Below are positions 36,768-45,677 of a stretch of 64,000 bases of DNA, piece after piece; the stretch's first letter is position 1; each line of letters begins with the position of its first letter. The translations under genes and the position numbers were made by a program. The stretch is from positions 2,046,001 through 2,110,000 of the forward strand of contig NZ_CP108538.1 of NCBI RefSeq assembly GCF_035994185.1. The letters are read 5' to 3'. Source of the stretch: Streptomyces sp. NBC_01217 (GTDB lineage Bacteria > Actinomycetota > Actinomycetes > Streptomycetales > Streptomycetaceae). Below the pieces are notes generated by a model. That model saw only the letters and a program-made list of their open reading frames with translations. It was not told where the DNA came from and searched no databases.

Positions 36768-37781
36768 TCAGTCCTGGGCGCGGCGCCTGGCCACGACCAT
36801 CGCCCCGGCCCCCACAGCCAGCAGCACGGCCGCGCCGCCCGCGATGTACGGCGTCGTGGAACTGCCGCCCGTCTCCGCGAGGTTGGAGTCGGCGGCGGGG
36901 GCATCGCCGGTGCCGGTCTGGGGCTTCACATTGCCGCCGTCGCTGCCGCCGTCACCGCCGGACGTGCTGCCGCCGTTGTCGGAACCGCCACTGTCGGAAC
37001 CACCGCTGTCAGAGCCGCCGTTGCCGGAACCACCGTCACTTGAACCGCCGTTGTCGCCACCGCCCGGTCCGGTCGGCTTCGGCGTCTCGCAGGTCGCCTC
37101 GGCGAGCGTGACCTCGCCCTGCACATCGGCGACGTTCAGGTCGAGCGGGTTGACCGACACCTTCAGCTGCAGCGCGGCCGCCGCCGCGGTGCGCGAGGTG
37201 GTGTGCGTCTTCGACAGGTCGAGGGTGACCTTGCCGACGCCCGGCACCCGCACCTGCGTGGTGCCGCCCGCGGTGAGGGTGATCCGCTTGCCGAGGACCG
37301 ACACATGCCCCAGCACGTTCGACTCGGCGACCGGCCTCCTGCCCACCTCGCAGACCGCCTTGGAGGTCACCTTCTCGACCTCGATCAGCGAGAGCAACGG
37401 CAGTCCGGGCACATGGACCCGGGCCTTCGCCACATTGCTGTAGCCCTCGGCCCTGTGCTTGTCGACGGTCGCGTTCGCGGTGGCCACATCGGCGCGCAGC
37501 ACCCTGACCGGCCGTCCGCGGTCGACCCCGTCGAGCCGCACGCTCAGCGCGGTCTTCTCCGCACTGGCGGGTGCCTGCACCTCGTTGAGCGTGGCCTTGA
37601 GCGGCACGTCGACGGTCTTGTTCAGGAGCGAGACGTCGAGTGCGGTACGGAGCACGACCGCGCTCGCCTTCCCGTCGCCGGTGGTCGTGGTGGTGGCGGC
37701 CTGCGCCGGGACGGCGACCAGCAGCGCGACGGGAGCGGCAGCGACCGCCAGGGCGGCCAGGCGGAAGGTGTTGCTGTTCAA
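36768..37781 (-). CDS. Secreted LAETG sortase-anchored protein
   Basis: The product has a signal peptide ending AVPAQA, a region of about 200 residues with beta-rich, SCO1860-like character and two cysteines, a long Gly/Ser/Asp linker (DSGGSDSGGSDNGG repeats), and the sorting signal LAETG followed by a hydrophobic helix and RRRAQD. Sortase should attach it to peptidoglycan. The start is uncertain: TTG at 37781 gives a normal signal peptide (LNSNTFRLAALAVAAAPVAL, L read as Met) preceded by GGGGGT, while an ATG at 37838 would add a poor N-extension. The 357-bp gap 37782-38138 holds its promoter and no gene. Confidence 0.85.
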   Translation of the reverse strand: MNSNTFRLAALAVAAAPVALLVAVPAQAATTTTTGDGKASAVVLRTALDVSLLNKTVDVPLKATLNEVQAPASAEKTALSVRLDGVDRGRPVRVLRADVATANATVDKHRAEGYSNVAKARVHVPGLPLLSLIEVEKVTSKAVCEVGRRPVAESNVLGHVSVLGKRITLTAGGTTQVRVPGVGKVTLDLSKTHTTSRTAAAAALQLKVSVNPLDLNVADVQGEVTLAEATCETPKPTGPGGGDNGGSSDGGSGNGGSDSGGSDSGGSDNGGSTSGGDGGSDGGNVKPQTGTGDAPAADSNLAETGGSSTTPYIAGGAAVLLAVGAGAMVVARRRAQD

Positions 37782-38138
37782 AATGGTGGAACCCCCACAA
37801 GAGACATGGAGCCACCGGCGCCGTCCAATGGGGGACATCGCGGGCACCGGTGACCTCGACCCCGAAAGCTTTACGCACGGAGGGTGAACTGGCAGACACC
37901 TGACGTGAGTTCACTCCAAAGGGGGGTTTCCGCGCCTGTATTCGATTATCTCGGTACGTTCGTTCCCTGGAGTCACCCGATCCACTGAGCGCGGACGGCG
38001 CGGGGATCGACTGCGCCGGGGTGTACGCAGAGGTGAGCAAAGGTGATTCAACGACACGGCAGGGGCTGGGTAACTGGCTGTCAACACAGCACACCCCGGT
38101 CCGGGAGGGGCGGGCCCCGCGAGCCGCCACCGGGCCCC

Positions 38139-39239
38139 TCAGCTGATCACCTGCCCGTTCAGCACCACCCGTCGCGGCGCCGCCAGCACCCGTACGTCCG
38201 CCCGCGGGTCCTCGTCGTACACCACCAGGTCCGCCGGTGCGCCCTCCTCCAGCACCGGCCGTCCGAGCCACCGGCGCGCGCCCCAGGTCGTCGCCGACAG
38301 CGCGTCCAGGGCAGGGATGCCCGCCTTCACCAGCTCGGCGACCTCGTCCGCCACCAGACCGTGGGCGAGCACCCCGCCCGCGTCCGTGCCGACGAAGACC
38401 GGCACCCCGGCGTCGTAGGCGGCGCGCACGGTGTCGTAACGCCGCTCGTGCAGCCGCCGCATATGGGCCGACCAGCGGGGGAACTTCGTGTCGCCGCCCG
38501 CCGCGAGCGCCGGGAACGTGGCGATGTTGACCAGCGTGGGAACGATCGCGACACCGCGCTCGGCGAAGAGCGGAATGGTCTCCTCGGTCAGCCCGGTGGC
38601 GTGCTCGACGCAGTCGATCCCGGCCTCGACGAGATCGCGCAACGAGTCCTCGGCGAAGCAGTGCGCGGTTACCCGGGCGCCGAGCCGGTGCGCCTCGGCG
38701 ATGGCCGCCTCGACCGCCTCGCGCGGCCAGCAGGCGGTCAGGTCACCCACCTCCCGGTCGATCCAGTCGCCGACCAGCTTCACCCAGCCGTCGCCGCGGC
38801 GCGCCTCCTGGGCGACGTACGCGACCAGCTCCTCCGGCTCGATCTCATGGGCGTAGTTCCGGGTGTACCTGCGGGGCCTGGCGAGGTGGCGGCCGGCCCT
38901 GATGATCTTCGGCAGGTCCTCGCGGTCGTCGATCCACCGGGTGTCGGACGGCGAACCCGCGTCCCGCAGCAGCAGCGCGCCCGCCTCCCGGTCGGCGACG
39001 GCCTGCTTCTCGCTGGTCGCGGCGTCGACGGCGCCGTGGTGGTCGAGCCCCACGTGACAGTGGGCGTCGACCAGGCCCGGCAGCGCCCAGCCGGTGACGG
39101 TCACCGCCTCGTCCGCGCCGGGCGGCCTCCCGTACGAGATCCGTCCGTCGACGGCCCAGAGCTCGTCGCGGACGTCCTCGGGTCCGACGAGCACCCGCCC
39201 CTTCACGTGCAGCACCCGCGGTGCCCTGTGATCACTCAT
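38139..39239 (-). CDS. Amidohydrolase family protein
   Basis: The 366-residue product has the metal-dependent TIM-barrel features: ALPGLVDAHCHVGLDHH (HxH motif), VKLVGDW, a later VTAHCFAED histidine, CVEHATGL, and FVGTDAGG with the catalytic aspartate, then PADLVVYDEDP. It resembles imidazolonepropionase- or prolidase-like members; the substrate is unknown. ATG at 39239 was preferred to one three codons upstream. Confidence 0.88.
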   Translation of the reverse strand: MSDHRAPRVLHVKGRVLVGPEDVRDELWAVDGRISYGRPPGADEAVTVTGWALPGLVDAHCHVGLDHHGAVDAATSEKQAVADREAGALLLRDAGSPSDTRWIDDREDLPKIIRAGRHLARPRRYTRNYAHEIEPEELVAYVAQEARRGDGWVKLVGDWIDREVGDLTACWPREAVEAAIAEAHRLGARVTAHCFAEDSLRDLVEAGIDCVEHATGLTEETIPLFAERGVAIVPTLVNIATFPALAAGGDTKFPRWSAHMRRLHERRYDTVRAAYDAGVPVFVGTDAGGVLAHGLVADEVAELVKAGIPALDALSATTWGARRWLGRPVLEEGAPADLVVYDEDPRADVRVLAAPRRVVLNGQVIS

Positions 39240-39348
39240 GAGCAGCACTGTACGAGGCGGCGCGCGAGGCCCCGGCTACGCTTCGACGCAAGCACCTGTC
39301 CGTACGCAGCACCGCGGCACACCGACCCGATCCGAAGAGAGCACCACC

Positions 39349-40455
39349 GTGACGCACCCCTTCCTCGACCTCGCCCCGCTGACCGCCGCGCATTTCGCGG
39401 CCATCGAGAAGCGGGTGGCCGGCCTCCTCGCCACCGAGCAGGACGTCGTCATCACGCAGGGCGAGGCGCTGCTCCCCCTCGAAGGCTGCATCCGGGGCGG
39501 CGCGCGGCCCGGTTCGACCGCGCTGAACGTCGTCACGGGTCCGTACGGGCAGACCTTCGGCAACTGGCTGCGGGACTGCGGCGCCAATGTCGTCGATCTG
39601 GCGGTTCCGTTCCACACGGCGGTCACCGCCGTCCAGGTCGCGCGGGCGCTGGCCGAGCACCCGGAGATCGACTTCGTCTCGCTGGTCCACGCCGAGGCGG
39701 CGACGGGCAACACCAATCCGGTCGCCGAGATCGGTGAGGTGGTCCGTTCGCACGGGGCGCTGTTCATGCTGGACGCCGTCGCCTCGGTGGGCGCGGAGCC
39801 GCTGCTGCCGGACGTGTGGGGCGTCGACCTGTGTGTGATCGGCGCGCAGAAGGCGATGGGCGGCCCGGCCGGGGTGTCGGCGGTGTCGGTGAGCGGGCGG
39901 GCCTGGGAGCGGATCGCCGCCAACCCCCAGGCCCCGCGCCGCTCGTACCTCTCCCTCCTGGACTGGAAGGAGCGCTGGATCGACGGCGGCCGCCGGGCAC
40001 TGCTGCACGCCCCCGCCCAGCTGGAGATGCTGGCGCTGGAAGCCTGCGTGGAGCGGATCGAGGCCGAGGGTCTGGACGCGCTGATGGCCCGGCACGCCTC
40101 GGCCGCCGCGGCGACGCGCGCGGGTGCGGTGGCGCTCGGCGGAGGTCTGTCGCCGTATGTGCACGAGGCGAAGGACGCGGCACCGGTCGCGACGACGCTG
40201 CGCGCCCCGGCGGGCGTCGACGCCTCCGAGCTGGTCGCGCGGGCGCTGGCGGCCGACCCGTCGCTGCCGCTGATCGCGGGCGGCGGGGCGCTGTCCAAGG
40301 AGATGATCCGGGTCAATCACTACGGGGTGGACGCGACGCGCGGCGCGGTGCGGTCCTCGCTCGCGGCGCTGGGGTCGGCGCTGGCCGACGCGGGCCGGCA
40401 GGTCGACTTCGAAGCCGCCCGCAAGGCCGTCTCAGAGGCCTGGCCGAGCGAGTAG
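39349..40455 (+). CDS. Class V aminotransferase (alanine-glyoxylate/serine-pyruvate type)
   Basis: The 368-residue product has the PLP lysine at about residue 168 in VIGAQKAMGGPAG, the aspartate LDAVASVGAEP and the substrate-binding HAEAATGNTNPVAEI. Members convert amino acids with glyoxylate or pyruvate. The start is GTG at 39349 after GAAGAGAG. It diverges from the amidohydrolase gene across 109 bp. Confidence 0.88.
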   Translation: MTHPFLDLAPLTAAHFAAIEKRVAGLLATEQDVVITQGEALLPLEGCIRGGARPGSTALNVVTGPYGQTFGNWLRDCGANVVDLAVPFHTAVTAVQVARALAEHPEIDFVSLVHAEAATGNTNPVAEIGEVVRSHGALFMLDAVASVGAEPLLPDVWGVDLCVIGAQKAMGGPAGVSAVSVSGRAWERIAANPQAPRRSYLSLLDWKERWIDGGRRALLHAPAQLEMLALEACVERIEAEGLDALMARHASAAAATRAGAVALGGGLSPYVHEAKDAAPVATTLRAPAGVDASELVARALAADPSLPLIAGGGALSKEMIRVNHYGVDATRGAVRSSLAALGSALADAGRQVDFEAARKAVSEAWPSE

Positions 40456-40576
40456 ATCCCCCGCGCCCCTCTTCGGGTGTGCGGGGCCGGACGCTCCGAA
40501 GTGCCTGCTCCGGACGGCTCGTTGGCTCCGCGTCCCCTGGCGGGTGCCGACGGCCGATGCGTACTATGTGAGACCT

Positions 40577-40672
40577 GATCACGGCCGTCGGCAATCTCTG
40601 TCCGGACTGGGAAACAGGGAATCAGAGAGCGGGGATCAGGACCAGGGATCAGGGATCCGCACATCCAAGATC
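40577..40672. promoter_or_regulatory. GATC-rich cluster upstream of the methyltransferase gene
   Basis: Five GATC tetramers occur at 40577, 40634, 40647, 40654 and 40669, the last ending 18 bp before the methyltransferase ATG. Three belong to a GGGATCAGG-type direct repeat. GATC is the reported preference of Gbn, whose gene is in this window, so this could be a binding cluster. No -35/-10 pair is assigned. The 234-bp gap 40456-40689 holds nothing else. Confidence 0.45.
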
Positions 40673-40689
40673 AGCGGGGGCACTCACCC

Positions 40690-41538
40690 ATGCACTGTGG
40701 AGTAGAACTGACCGCCTATCTCGTCAACGAGTCGCGTGCGCGGATGCCCGATCTCGCCGAGGACCCCTTGGCGGCCGCATGGATTCCGGACGGCGACCGG
40801 CCCGCGGTGCGTGAGCTGTGGGACGAGTTCGCGGGCACCGTCTACCCGCACGACGACCTGGTGGTCTCCCTGCGCGGCAGGTACATCGCGGACACCCTGG
40901 CCCGTTCGCTGCGCAAGGATCCGGACACCGTGCTCGTCGTGTGCGGGGCCGGTTTCTCGTCGTACCCGTGGCTCCTGCCCTTCCGGACGGCTCTCGAAGT
41001 GGACCTCCCGGCCATGGCCGAGGCCAAGCGGGCCAGGACGGCCCAGCTGGTGGCGTCCGGGGTCCTGCCGGAACGCGATGTGCACCATCATGCGGCCGAC
41101 CTCAGCAGCCCGGCCGCCCGCGACGAACTCGTCGCCCTGGTACGCACCTTGGCCGATGGGCGCCCCGTGGCCTATGTGGCCGAGGGTCTGGTCTTCTACC
41201 TCCCGTCGGATGCGGCGCGCGCGGTCGTCGGCCTCGGGGCCCGGTTCGGTACGTGCGTGGTCACCGCCGTCAGTTACTGGCCCGCCGCGGCCGCGGGGAG
41301 CCAGGTCCTCGCCGACCAGCGGCAGTGGTTCCGCAGCCGTTCGGTCCCCGAGGAGGCCGCCTATCTGACCCATCACGGCCTGACGTCACTGCTCGGCAAG
41401 GAGATCGAGGACTGCGGTCCGGAGGACCTCCAGCAGCGGTATCTCGACCGCGTGGTCGTGCCCGAGTCCGACCTGATTCCCGAGTACGTCGCCGTCTCGT
41501 GGAACGCCCCTGCGCCGGTCGAGGCGGGGGCTCGGTGA
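40690..41538 (+). CDS. Class I SAM-dependent methyltransferase (LCMT/PPM1-like)
   Basis: The 282-residue product has VVCGAGFSSYPWLL as the SAM-binding loop, EVDLPAMAEAKRARTAQL with the acidic end of strand 2, and AYVAEGLVFYLP, the typical pattern of leucine-carboxyl and polyketide O-methyltransferase relatives. The substrate is unknown. Its stop overlaps the start of the following membrane protein (GTGA), so the two are translated together and probably act together. Confidence 0.85.
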   Translation: MHCGVELTAYLVNESRARMPDLAEDPLAAAWIPDGDRPAVRELWDEFAGTVYPHDDLVVSLRGRYIADTLARSLRKDPDTVLVVCGAGFSSYPWLLPFRTALEVDLPAMAEAKRARTAQLVASGVLPERDVHHHAADLSSPAARDELVALVRTLADGRPVAYVAEGLVFYLPSDAARAVVGLGARFGTCVVTAVSYWPAAAAGSQVLADQRQWFRSRSVPEEAAYLTHHGLTSLLGKEIEDCGPEDLQQRYLDRVVVPESDLIPEYVAVSWNAPAPVEAGAR

Positions 41539-42830
41539 CCGAGGTGCTGCACCTGCAGAGCAGGGCGTACCCGGTGCACCACAGTTCCCCTCCCCTCACC
41601 GTGGAGTCCTTCCACGTACCGGGGCACGGCGAGTTACGCGCGAACGCCGGAGAGCTCGGAACGCTGGGGTACAACCCGGACTTCACTATCGAGCTGGACC
41701 TGAAGGAGATCGTCACCCGGGCCATCGCGCTTCCCGGTACGGAGATCGTCGACTGTCACGCCCGGATTCTCAGCGCGGGCAGCATCCTGGTGACGTACGC
41801 GCTTCGGCACGAGGCGGATCTGCGGCGGCTCGCGCTCGCCGACCTCGACGCACTGGACGCCCGGGTGAATCACGCGCTCCGTGAGGCGGACGCACCCATT
41901 CTCGCCGCGGTACTGGCAGCCGCGGTGGCCGGCGGCCTGGTCCAGGGACTCGCTCTGCGGCCGGACCTCGCGGGCAGCGGCGGAGACACGCCGGTGGACC
42001 GTCAATCCGCCCGGTACAACTGCCACTTCGTCACCGAGTCGCCGCCGTGGGAGACCGACCCCCGGCTGCCACCGCTCAGTCCGGGACCGTTCTGCAAGGT
42101 GCTGCTTCCGTACACCTACGCCTGGGACCGGGACCCGGCGACCGCGCTGCACGAGCTGCGAACGATGCTGGAACCCACCGACATCGCGACGGCGCAGCAG
42201 TCCCTGCTCGTCGGTGCCCTGCTGGGCGGCCGCCGGGTCCTGGTCGACCTCGCCAGAGCCGAGTACCCCACGACCGACGTCCACGCGTTCCGGCGCTTCC
42301 TCGACGGGGTCTGGTCCGACTACCACCACCTCGACGGCTACCGCATAGAGTCGGCACAGGGTCCCAGGGCCACCTATCTGGCCGCCCGTGAGTCGATCGG
42401 CCTGGACAACACCCAGGAGCGGGCCGACAAACTGCTCGGTTATGTCGGCAATTCCCTGCTGGCCGCAGCTTCGCAGCGGACCGAGGCGCTGGACACCCGG
42501 CTCAACCGCGTCGCTTCCGCACTCGCCATGGTCACGGCGGCGTCCTTCAGCCTCGACGTGGCCGTCTTCCTTCTGCCCGATGTCTCGTTGGCACCCCGGA
42601 TCGGTGTCGTCAGCAGCCTGATCGGGCTGGCCGCCGTCGGGATAGCCGCCGTGTTCCTCCCCGTACGCCGCATGCTGCGCGCCTCGTCGGGAATTGCCGG
42701 TGTCCGCTCGGTCCGGTCGGTGCGAGCGGTGCGGGTGCCGGGCCAGCGCCCGGCCGGCCCCGCCGCGGTGCGCCCGGCCCCCGAACCCGATGGGAGCGGC
42801 CTGGCGGGCGGCCCGTCCCCCCTCCCATAA
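41535..42830 (+). CDS. Unrecognised two-helix membrane protein coupled to methyltransferase
   Basis: The 431-residue product has a long soluble N-terminal part (about 1-300), a long amphipathic helix (ERADKLLGYVGNSLLAAASQ and on), and two membrane helices (about 340-362 and 368-388) near the C-terminus, followed by a disordered Pro/Arg-rich tail. The order long helix plus two C-terminal helices resembles CorA transporters, but the CorA GMN signature is missing. No family is recognised. The tail contains RSVRSVRAVRV encoded by four 9-bp repeats (42702-42737). Confidence 0.75.
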   Translation: MTEVLHLQSRAYPVHHSSPPLTVESFHVPGHGELRANAGELGTLGYNPDFTIELDLKEIVTRAIALPGTEIVDCHARILSAGSILVTYALRHEADLRRLALADLDALDARVNHALREADAPILAAVLAAAVAGGLVQGLALRPDLAGSGGDTPVDRQSARYNCHFVTESPPWETDPRLPPLSPGPFCKVLLPYTYAWDRDPATALHELRTMLEPTDIATAQQSLLVGALLGGRRVLVDLARAEYPTTDVHAFRRFLDGVWSDYHHLDGYRIESAQGPRATYLAARESIGLDNTQERADKLLGYVGNSLLAAASQRTEALDTRLNRVASALAMVTAASFSLDVAVFLLPDVSLAPRIGVVSSLIGLAAVGIAAVFLPVRRMLRASSGIAGVRSVRSVRAVRVPGQRPAGPAAVRPAPEPDGSGLAGGPSPLP

Positions 42831-42871
42831 ACGGCTGTACGTCGGCGGATGTGAACGGCGACAGTACTGCC

Positions 42872-43897
42872 ATGACTTCACTCGTACGTCACATCACGAT
42901 CGACTGCGCCGACGCCTACGGGCTCGCCGGATTCTGGTCCGGGGTGCTCGGCGCCCCGCTCTCCGCCGAGGACGCCCCCGGCGATCCCGAGGCGCTCGTC
43001 GAGGCCCCCGGTGCCGCGCTGCTGTTCATCTCGGTGCCGGAGGCGAAGAGCACCAAGAACCGTGTGCACCTGGACATTCAGCCGCAGGACCGCACCCGGG
43101 ACGAGGAGGTCGAGCGGCTGCTCGGCCTGGGCGCCACCCTCGTGGCCGACCACCGCAAGCCGAACGGACGGGGCTGGGCGACACTCGCCGATCCGGAGGG
43201 CAATGAGTTCTGTGTCGAGTGCGGTGCGGCGGAACGGGCCGCGCTGACCGGGACCCGGCTGCCGGTCACGGCGGACGACGTGACCACCGCGGTCCGTCTC
43301 GCGGTCGCCGCGCTCCGGGAGTCCCCGGCGGGCGACTGGGACGCTCCGGCGGGGTCGTTGGAGTGGAGCTGCTGGGAGACCGCGGAACACCTGAGCGACG
43401 ACCTCTTCTCGTACGCGGCCCAGCTGGGCCCGCAGCAGCCGTCGCCGGACGCGTACGTCCCGTACCGCTGGGGCGCGGGCCGCGAGGGCGGTCCGGCGAA
43501 CGCGGTCTTCGCGGACCGGGAGGCCGGACCCGCCGGGCTGCTCCGGACGCTGGAGGCGAGCGGCGCGCTGCTCGCGGCGATGGTACGGACGGCCTCGCCC
43601 GAGGTCCGCTCCTACCACCCCTACGGGGTCTCCGATCCGGAGGGCTTCGCCGCCATGGGCATCGTGGAGACCCTGGTGCATGTGCATGACCTCGCCGGCA
43701 CCCTGGATGTCCGCTGGGCCCCGCCCGCCGGCCTCTGCGACCGGGTGCTGGCCCGGCTGTTCCCGGACGCCCCGAAGGACGAGGACCGCTGGGCCGTCCT
43801 GCTCTGGGCCACCGGCCGCGCCGCGCTGCCCGGTCATCCGCGCGTCACGTCGTGGAAGTGGGACAGCGCGCCGCTGGACGAGTCCGGCCGGGAGTGA
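42872..43897 (+). CDS. VOC domain fused to DinB/MDMPI-like domain
   Basis: The 341-residue product has an N-terminal VOC domain (residues about 1-120: ITIDCADAYGLAGFWSGVLG, LFISVPEAKSTKNRVHLDI) followed by a helical bundle (about 130-330) of the DinB/maleylpyruvate isomerase type with WSCWETAEHLSDDL and GIVETLVHVHDLA, which supply histidines for metal. Such proteins may use mycothiol. ATG at 42872 was chosen; GTG at 42851 is possible. Confidence 0.8.
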   Translation: MTSLVRHITIDCADAYGLAGFWSGVLGAPLSAEDAPGDPEALVEAPGAALLFISVPEAKSTKNRVHLDIQPQDRTRDEEVERLLGLGATLVADHRKPNGRGWATLADPEGNEFCVECGAAERAALTGTRLPVTADDVTTAVRLAVAALRESPAGDWDAPAGSLEWSCWETAEHLSDDLFSYAAQLGPQQPSPDAYVPYRWGAGREGGPANAVFADREAGPAGLLRTLEASGALLAAMVRTASPEVRSYHPYGVSDPEGFAAMGIVETLVHVHDLAGTLDVRWAPPAGLCDRVLARLFPDAPKDEDRWAVLLWATGRAALPGHPRVTSWKWDSAPLDESGRE

Positions 43898-43936
43898 CGG
43901 GAGCCGGGCCCCGATCCCGGCGTCCCCGCACGTCCG

Positions 43937-45004
43937 TCAGGCTCCCAGCGCCGGGTAGTCGACGTACCCCTTCGCGTCCCCGCCGAAGAAGGTCGACGGG
44001 TCCGGGGTGTTGAACGGGCCGCCTGCCTTCAGCCGGGCGGGCAGGTCCGGGTTGGCGATGAACAGCGCACCGTAGGAGATGATGTCGGCGATCCCGTCGT
44101 CGATCACCGAGTGGTCGTCCGGTCCGGTCGGCCCGTCCGTCAGCGCGTTGAGGATGAAGGTGCCGGAGAACTGCTTGCGCAGCGCGAGGGTCAGCTCGCG
44201 GATCTCCCCCGCCTCCAGAAGGTGCAGATAGGCGAGGCCGAGCGGCTCGATCTCCCGTACCAGCGCGGTGTAGACGGCGTCCGGCGCGGGTTCGTCGATG
44301 TCGTTGTACGAGTTTCCGGGCGAGATGCGCAGCCCGGTGCGCTCCGGGCCGATCTCGGCGGCGACGGCCTTGACCACCTCGACGGCGAACCGGATGCGGG
44401 TCTCATCGGAGCCGCCCCACTCGTCGTTGCGCAGGTTGGAGTTGGGCGCGAGGAACTGGTGGATGAGGTAGCCGTTGGCGCCGTGCAGCTCGACCCCGTC
44501 GAAACCGGCGTCGATGGCGTTGCGGGCAGCGGCCGCGAAGTCGGCCACGGTCTGGCGGACTTCGTCGCCGGTCAGTTCGCGCGGTGTGGTGAAGTCCTCA
44601 AGACCCGTACCGGTGTAGAGCTGACCGGCGGGCCTGACCGGGGAGGCGCTGACCGGGGTCAGCCCGTCCGGCAGCAGGTCCGGGTGGCCGATCCGGCCCG
44701 CGTGCATGAGCTGGGCGAAGATCCGGCCGCCCGCCGCGTGCACCGCGTCGGTGACCTTGCGCCAGGACGCGACCTGGTCCGCGCTGTGCAGCCCCGGGGT
44801 GGAGGGGTAGCCCTGGCCCACCACCGACGGCTGGATGCCCTCCGTGATGATGAGGCCCGCCGAGGCGCGCTGGGCGTAGTACTCGGCGACGAGATCCGTG
44901 GCGGTGCCGCCCTCACCGGCCCGGCTGCGGGTCATCGGAGCCATCGCGACGCGGTTGGCGAGCTGGGTGCCGGAGAGATCGATCGGGTCGAATGCGGTGG
45001 TCAT
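43937..45004 (-). CDS. Old Yellow Enzyme-type alkene reductase
   Basis: The 355-residue product is an FMN-dependent OYE: NRVAMAPMTRSRA, a QLMHAGRIGHPDL segment, and the substrate-binding GVELHGANGYLIHQFLAPNSN with HGAN. It likely reduces activated C=C bonds such as those in N-ethylmaleimide-type or quinone electrophiles. ATG at 45004 was chosen over one 17 codons upstream inside the operator. It diverges from a MarR gene and is the probable target of that regulator. Confidence 0.93.
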   Translation of the reverse strand: MTTAFDPIDLSGTQLANRVAMAPMTRSRAGEGGTATDLVAEYYAQRASAGLIITEGIQPSVVGQGYPSTPGLHSADQVASWRKVTDAVHAAGGRIFAQLMHAGRIGHPDLLPDGLTPVSASPVRPAGQLYTGTGLEDFTTPRELTGDEVRQTVADFAAAARNAIDAGFDGVELHGANGYLIHQFLAPNSNLRNDEWGGSDETRIRFAVEVVKAVAAEIGPERTGLRISPGNSYNDIDEPAPDAVYTALVREIEPLGLAYLHLLEAGEIRELTLALRKQFSGTFILNALTDGPTGPDDHSVIDDGIADIISYGALFIANPDLPARLKAGGPFNTPDPSTFFGGDAKGYVDYPALGA

Positions 45005-45025
45005 GGGAGCCCCAAAAAAAATATG

Positions 45026-45080
45026 TGGTCGGCCAATTACCTGTGCTTGCGCCACTGTAACCCATTGCTTGGCCGACCAA
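45026..45080. promoter_or_regulatory. Paired MarR-type operators between oye and marR
   Basis: TGGTCGGCCAA (45026-45036) and TTGGCCGACCA (45069-45079) are exact reverse complements, and each is nearly palindromic (TTGG-N4-CCAA). They lie in the 143-bp divergent gap, one next to the OYE start and one in mid-gap. They are probably bound by the adjacent MarR protein, which would repress both genes. Confidence 0.8.
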
Positions 45081-45147
45081 TGTAAAGTTCACAGAAAGCC
45101 GCCGCCCCGGCATCGGAGCCGGCGGGAGCCGCCCCGAGGGAGTCCCC

Positions 45148-45657
45148 ATGAAGGCCGAATCCGTGAAGGCCGAATCCGCCGACCCCGCCTGTACCGAGCT
45201 GCCGGGCGCCGCCCACAAAGGCCCCGTGAGCCATGCGCTCTCACGGGTCGCCCGGCTGCACCGGATCGCCGCGGGCAAGCTGCTCAAGGGAGCGGGGCTC
45301 TACCCCGGCCAGGAGTTCCTGATGATGCGCCTGTGGGACGCGGGTGCGGTGCGTCAGTCCGAGCTGATCAAGGCCGTCGACCTCGACCCCTCCACCGTCA
45401 CCAAGATGCTCCAGCGCCTGGAGCAGACCGGGCATGTCCGCCGCTGCCCCGACCCGGGCGACCGACGGGCCGTCCTGGTCGAGGCCACCGACGACAGCTG
45501 CGCGCTGCACTCCGACGTCGACCGGGCCTGGTCGGATCTGGAGGAGCACACCCTCGCCGGGCTCGACGCGGCCGAACGCCAGGAGCTGGCCCGGCTGCTC
45601 GCCAAGGTCGAGGCGAACCTCTGTCAGGGGACCGAGGGCTGCCCCGAGAGCTGCTGA
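45148..45657 (+). CDS. MarR-family transcriptional regulator
   Basis: The 169-residue product has a winged helix: VRQSELIKAVDLDPSTVTKMLQRLEQTGHVRR and the wing DPGDRRAVLVE. Flanking helices form the dimer. The N-terminus carries a short duplicated KAESVKAESAD stretch and the C-terminus has two cysteines (ANLCQGTEGCPESC), which could sense oxidants or electrophiles. It diverges from the OYE gene with paired palindromic operators between them. Confidence 0.9.
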   Translation: MKAESVKAESADPACTELPGAAHKGPVSHALSRVARLHRIAAGKLLKGAGLYPGQEFLMMRLWDAGAVRQSELIKAVDLDPSTVTKMLQRLEQTGHVRRCPDPGDRRAVLVEATDDSCALHSDVDRAWSDLEEHTLAGLDAAERQELARLLAKVEANLCQGTEGCPESC

Positions 45658-45677
45658 TCCCGGCCCTGCGGGCGGTT

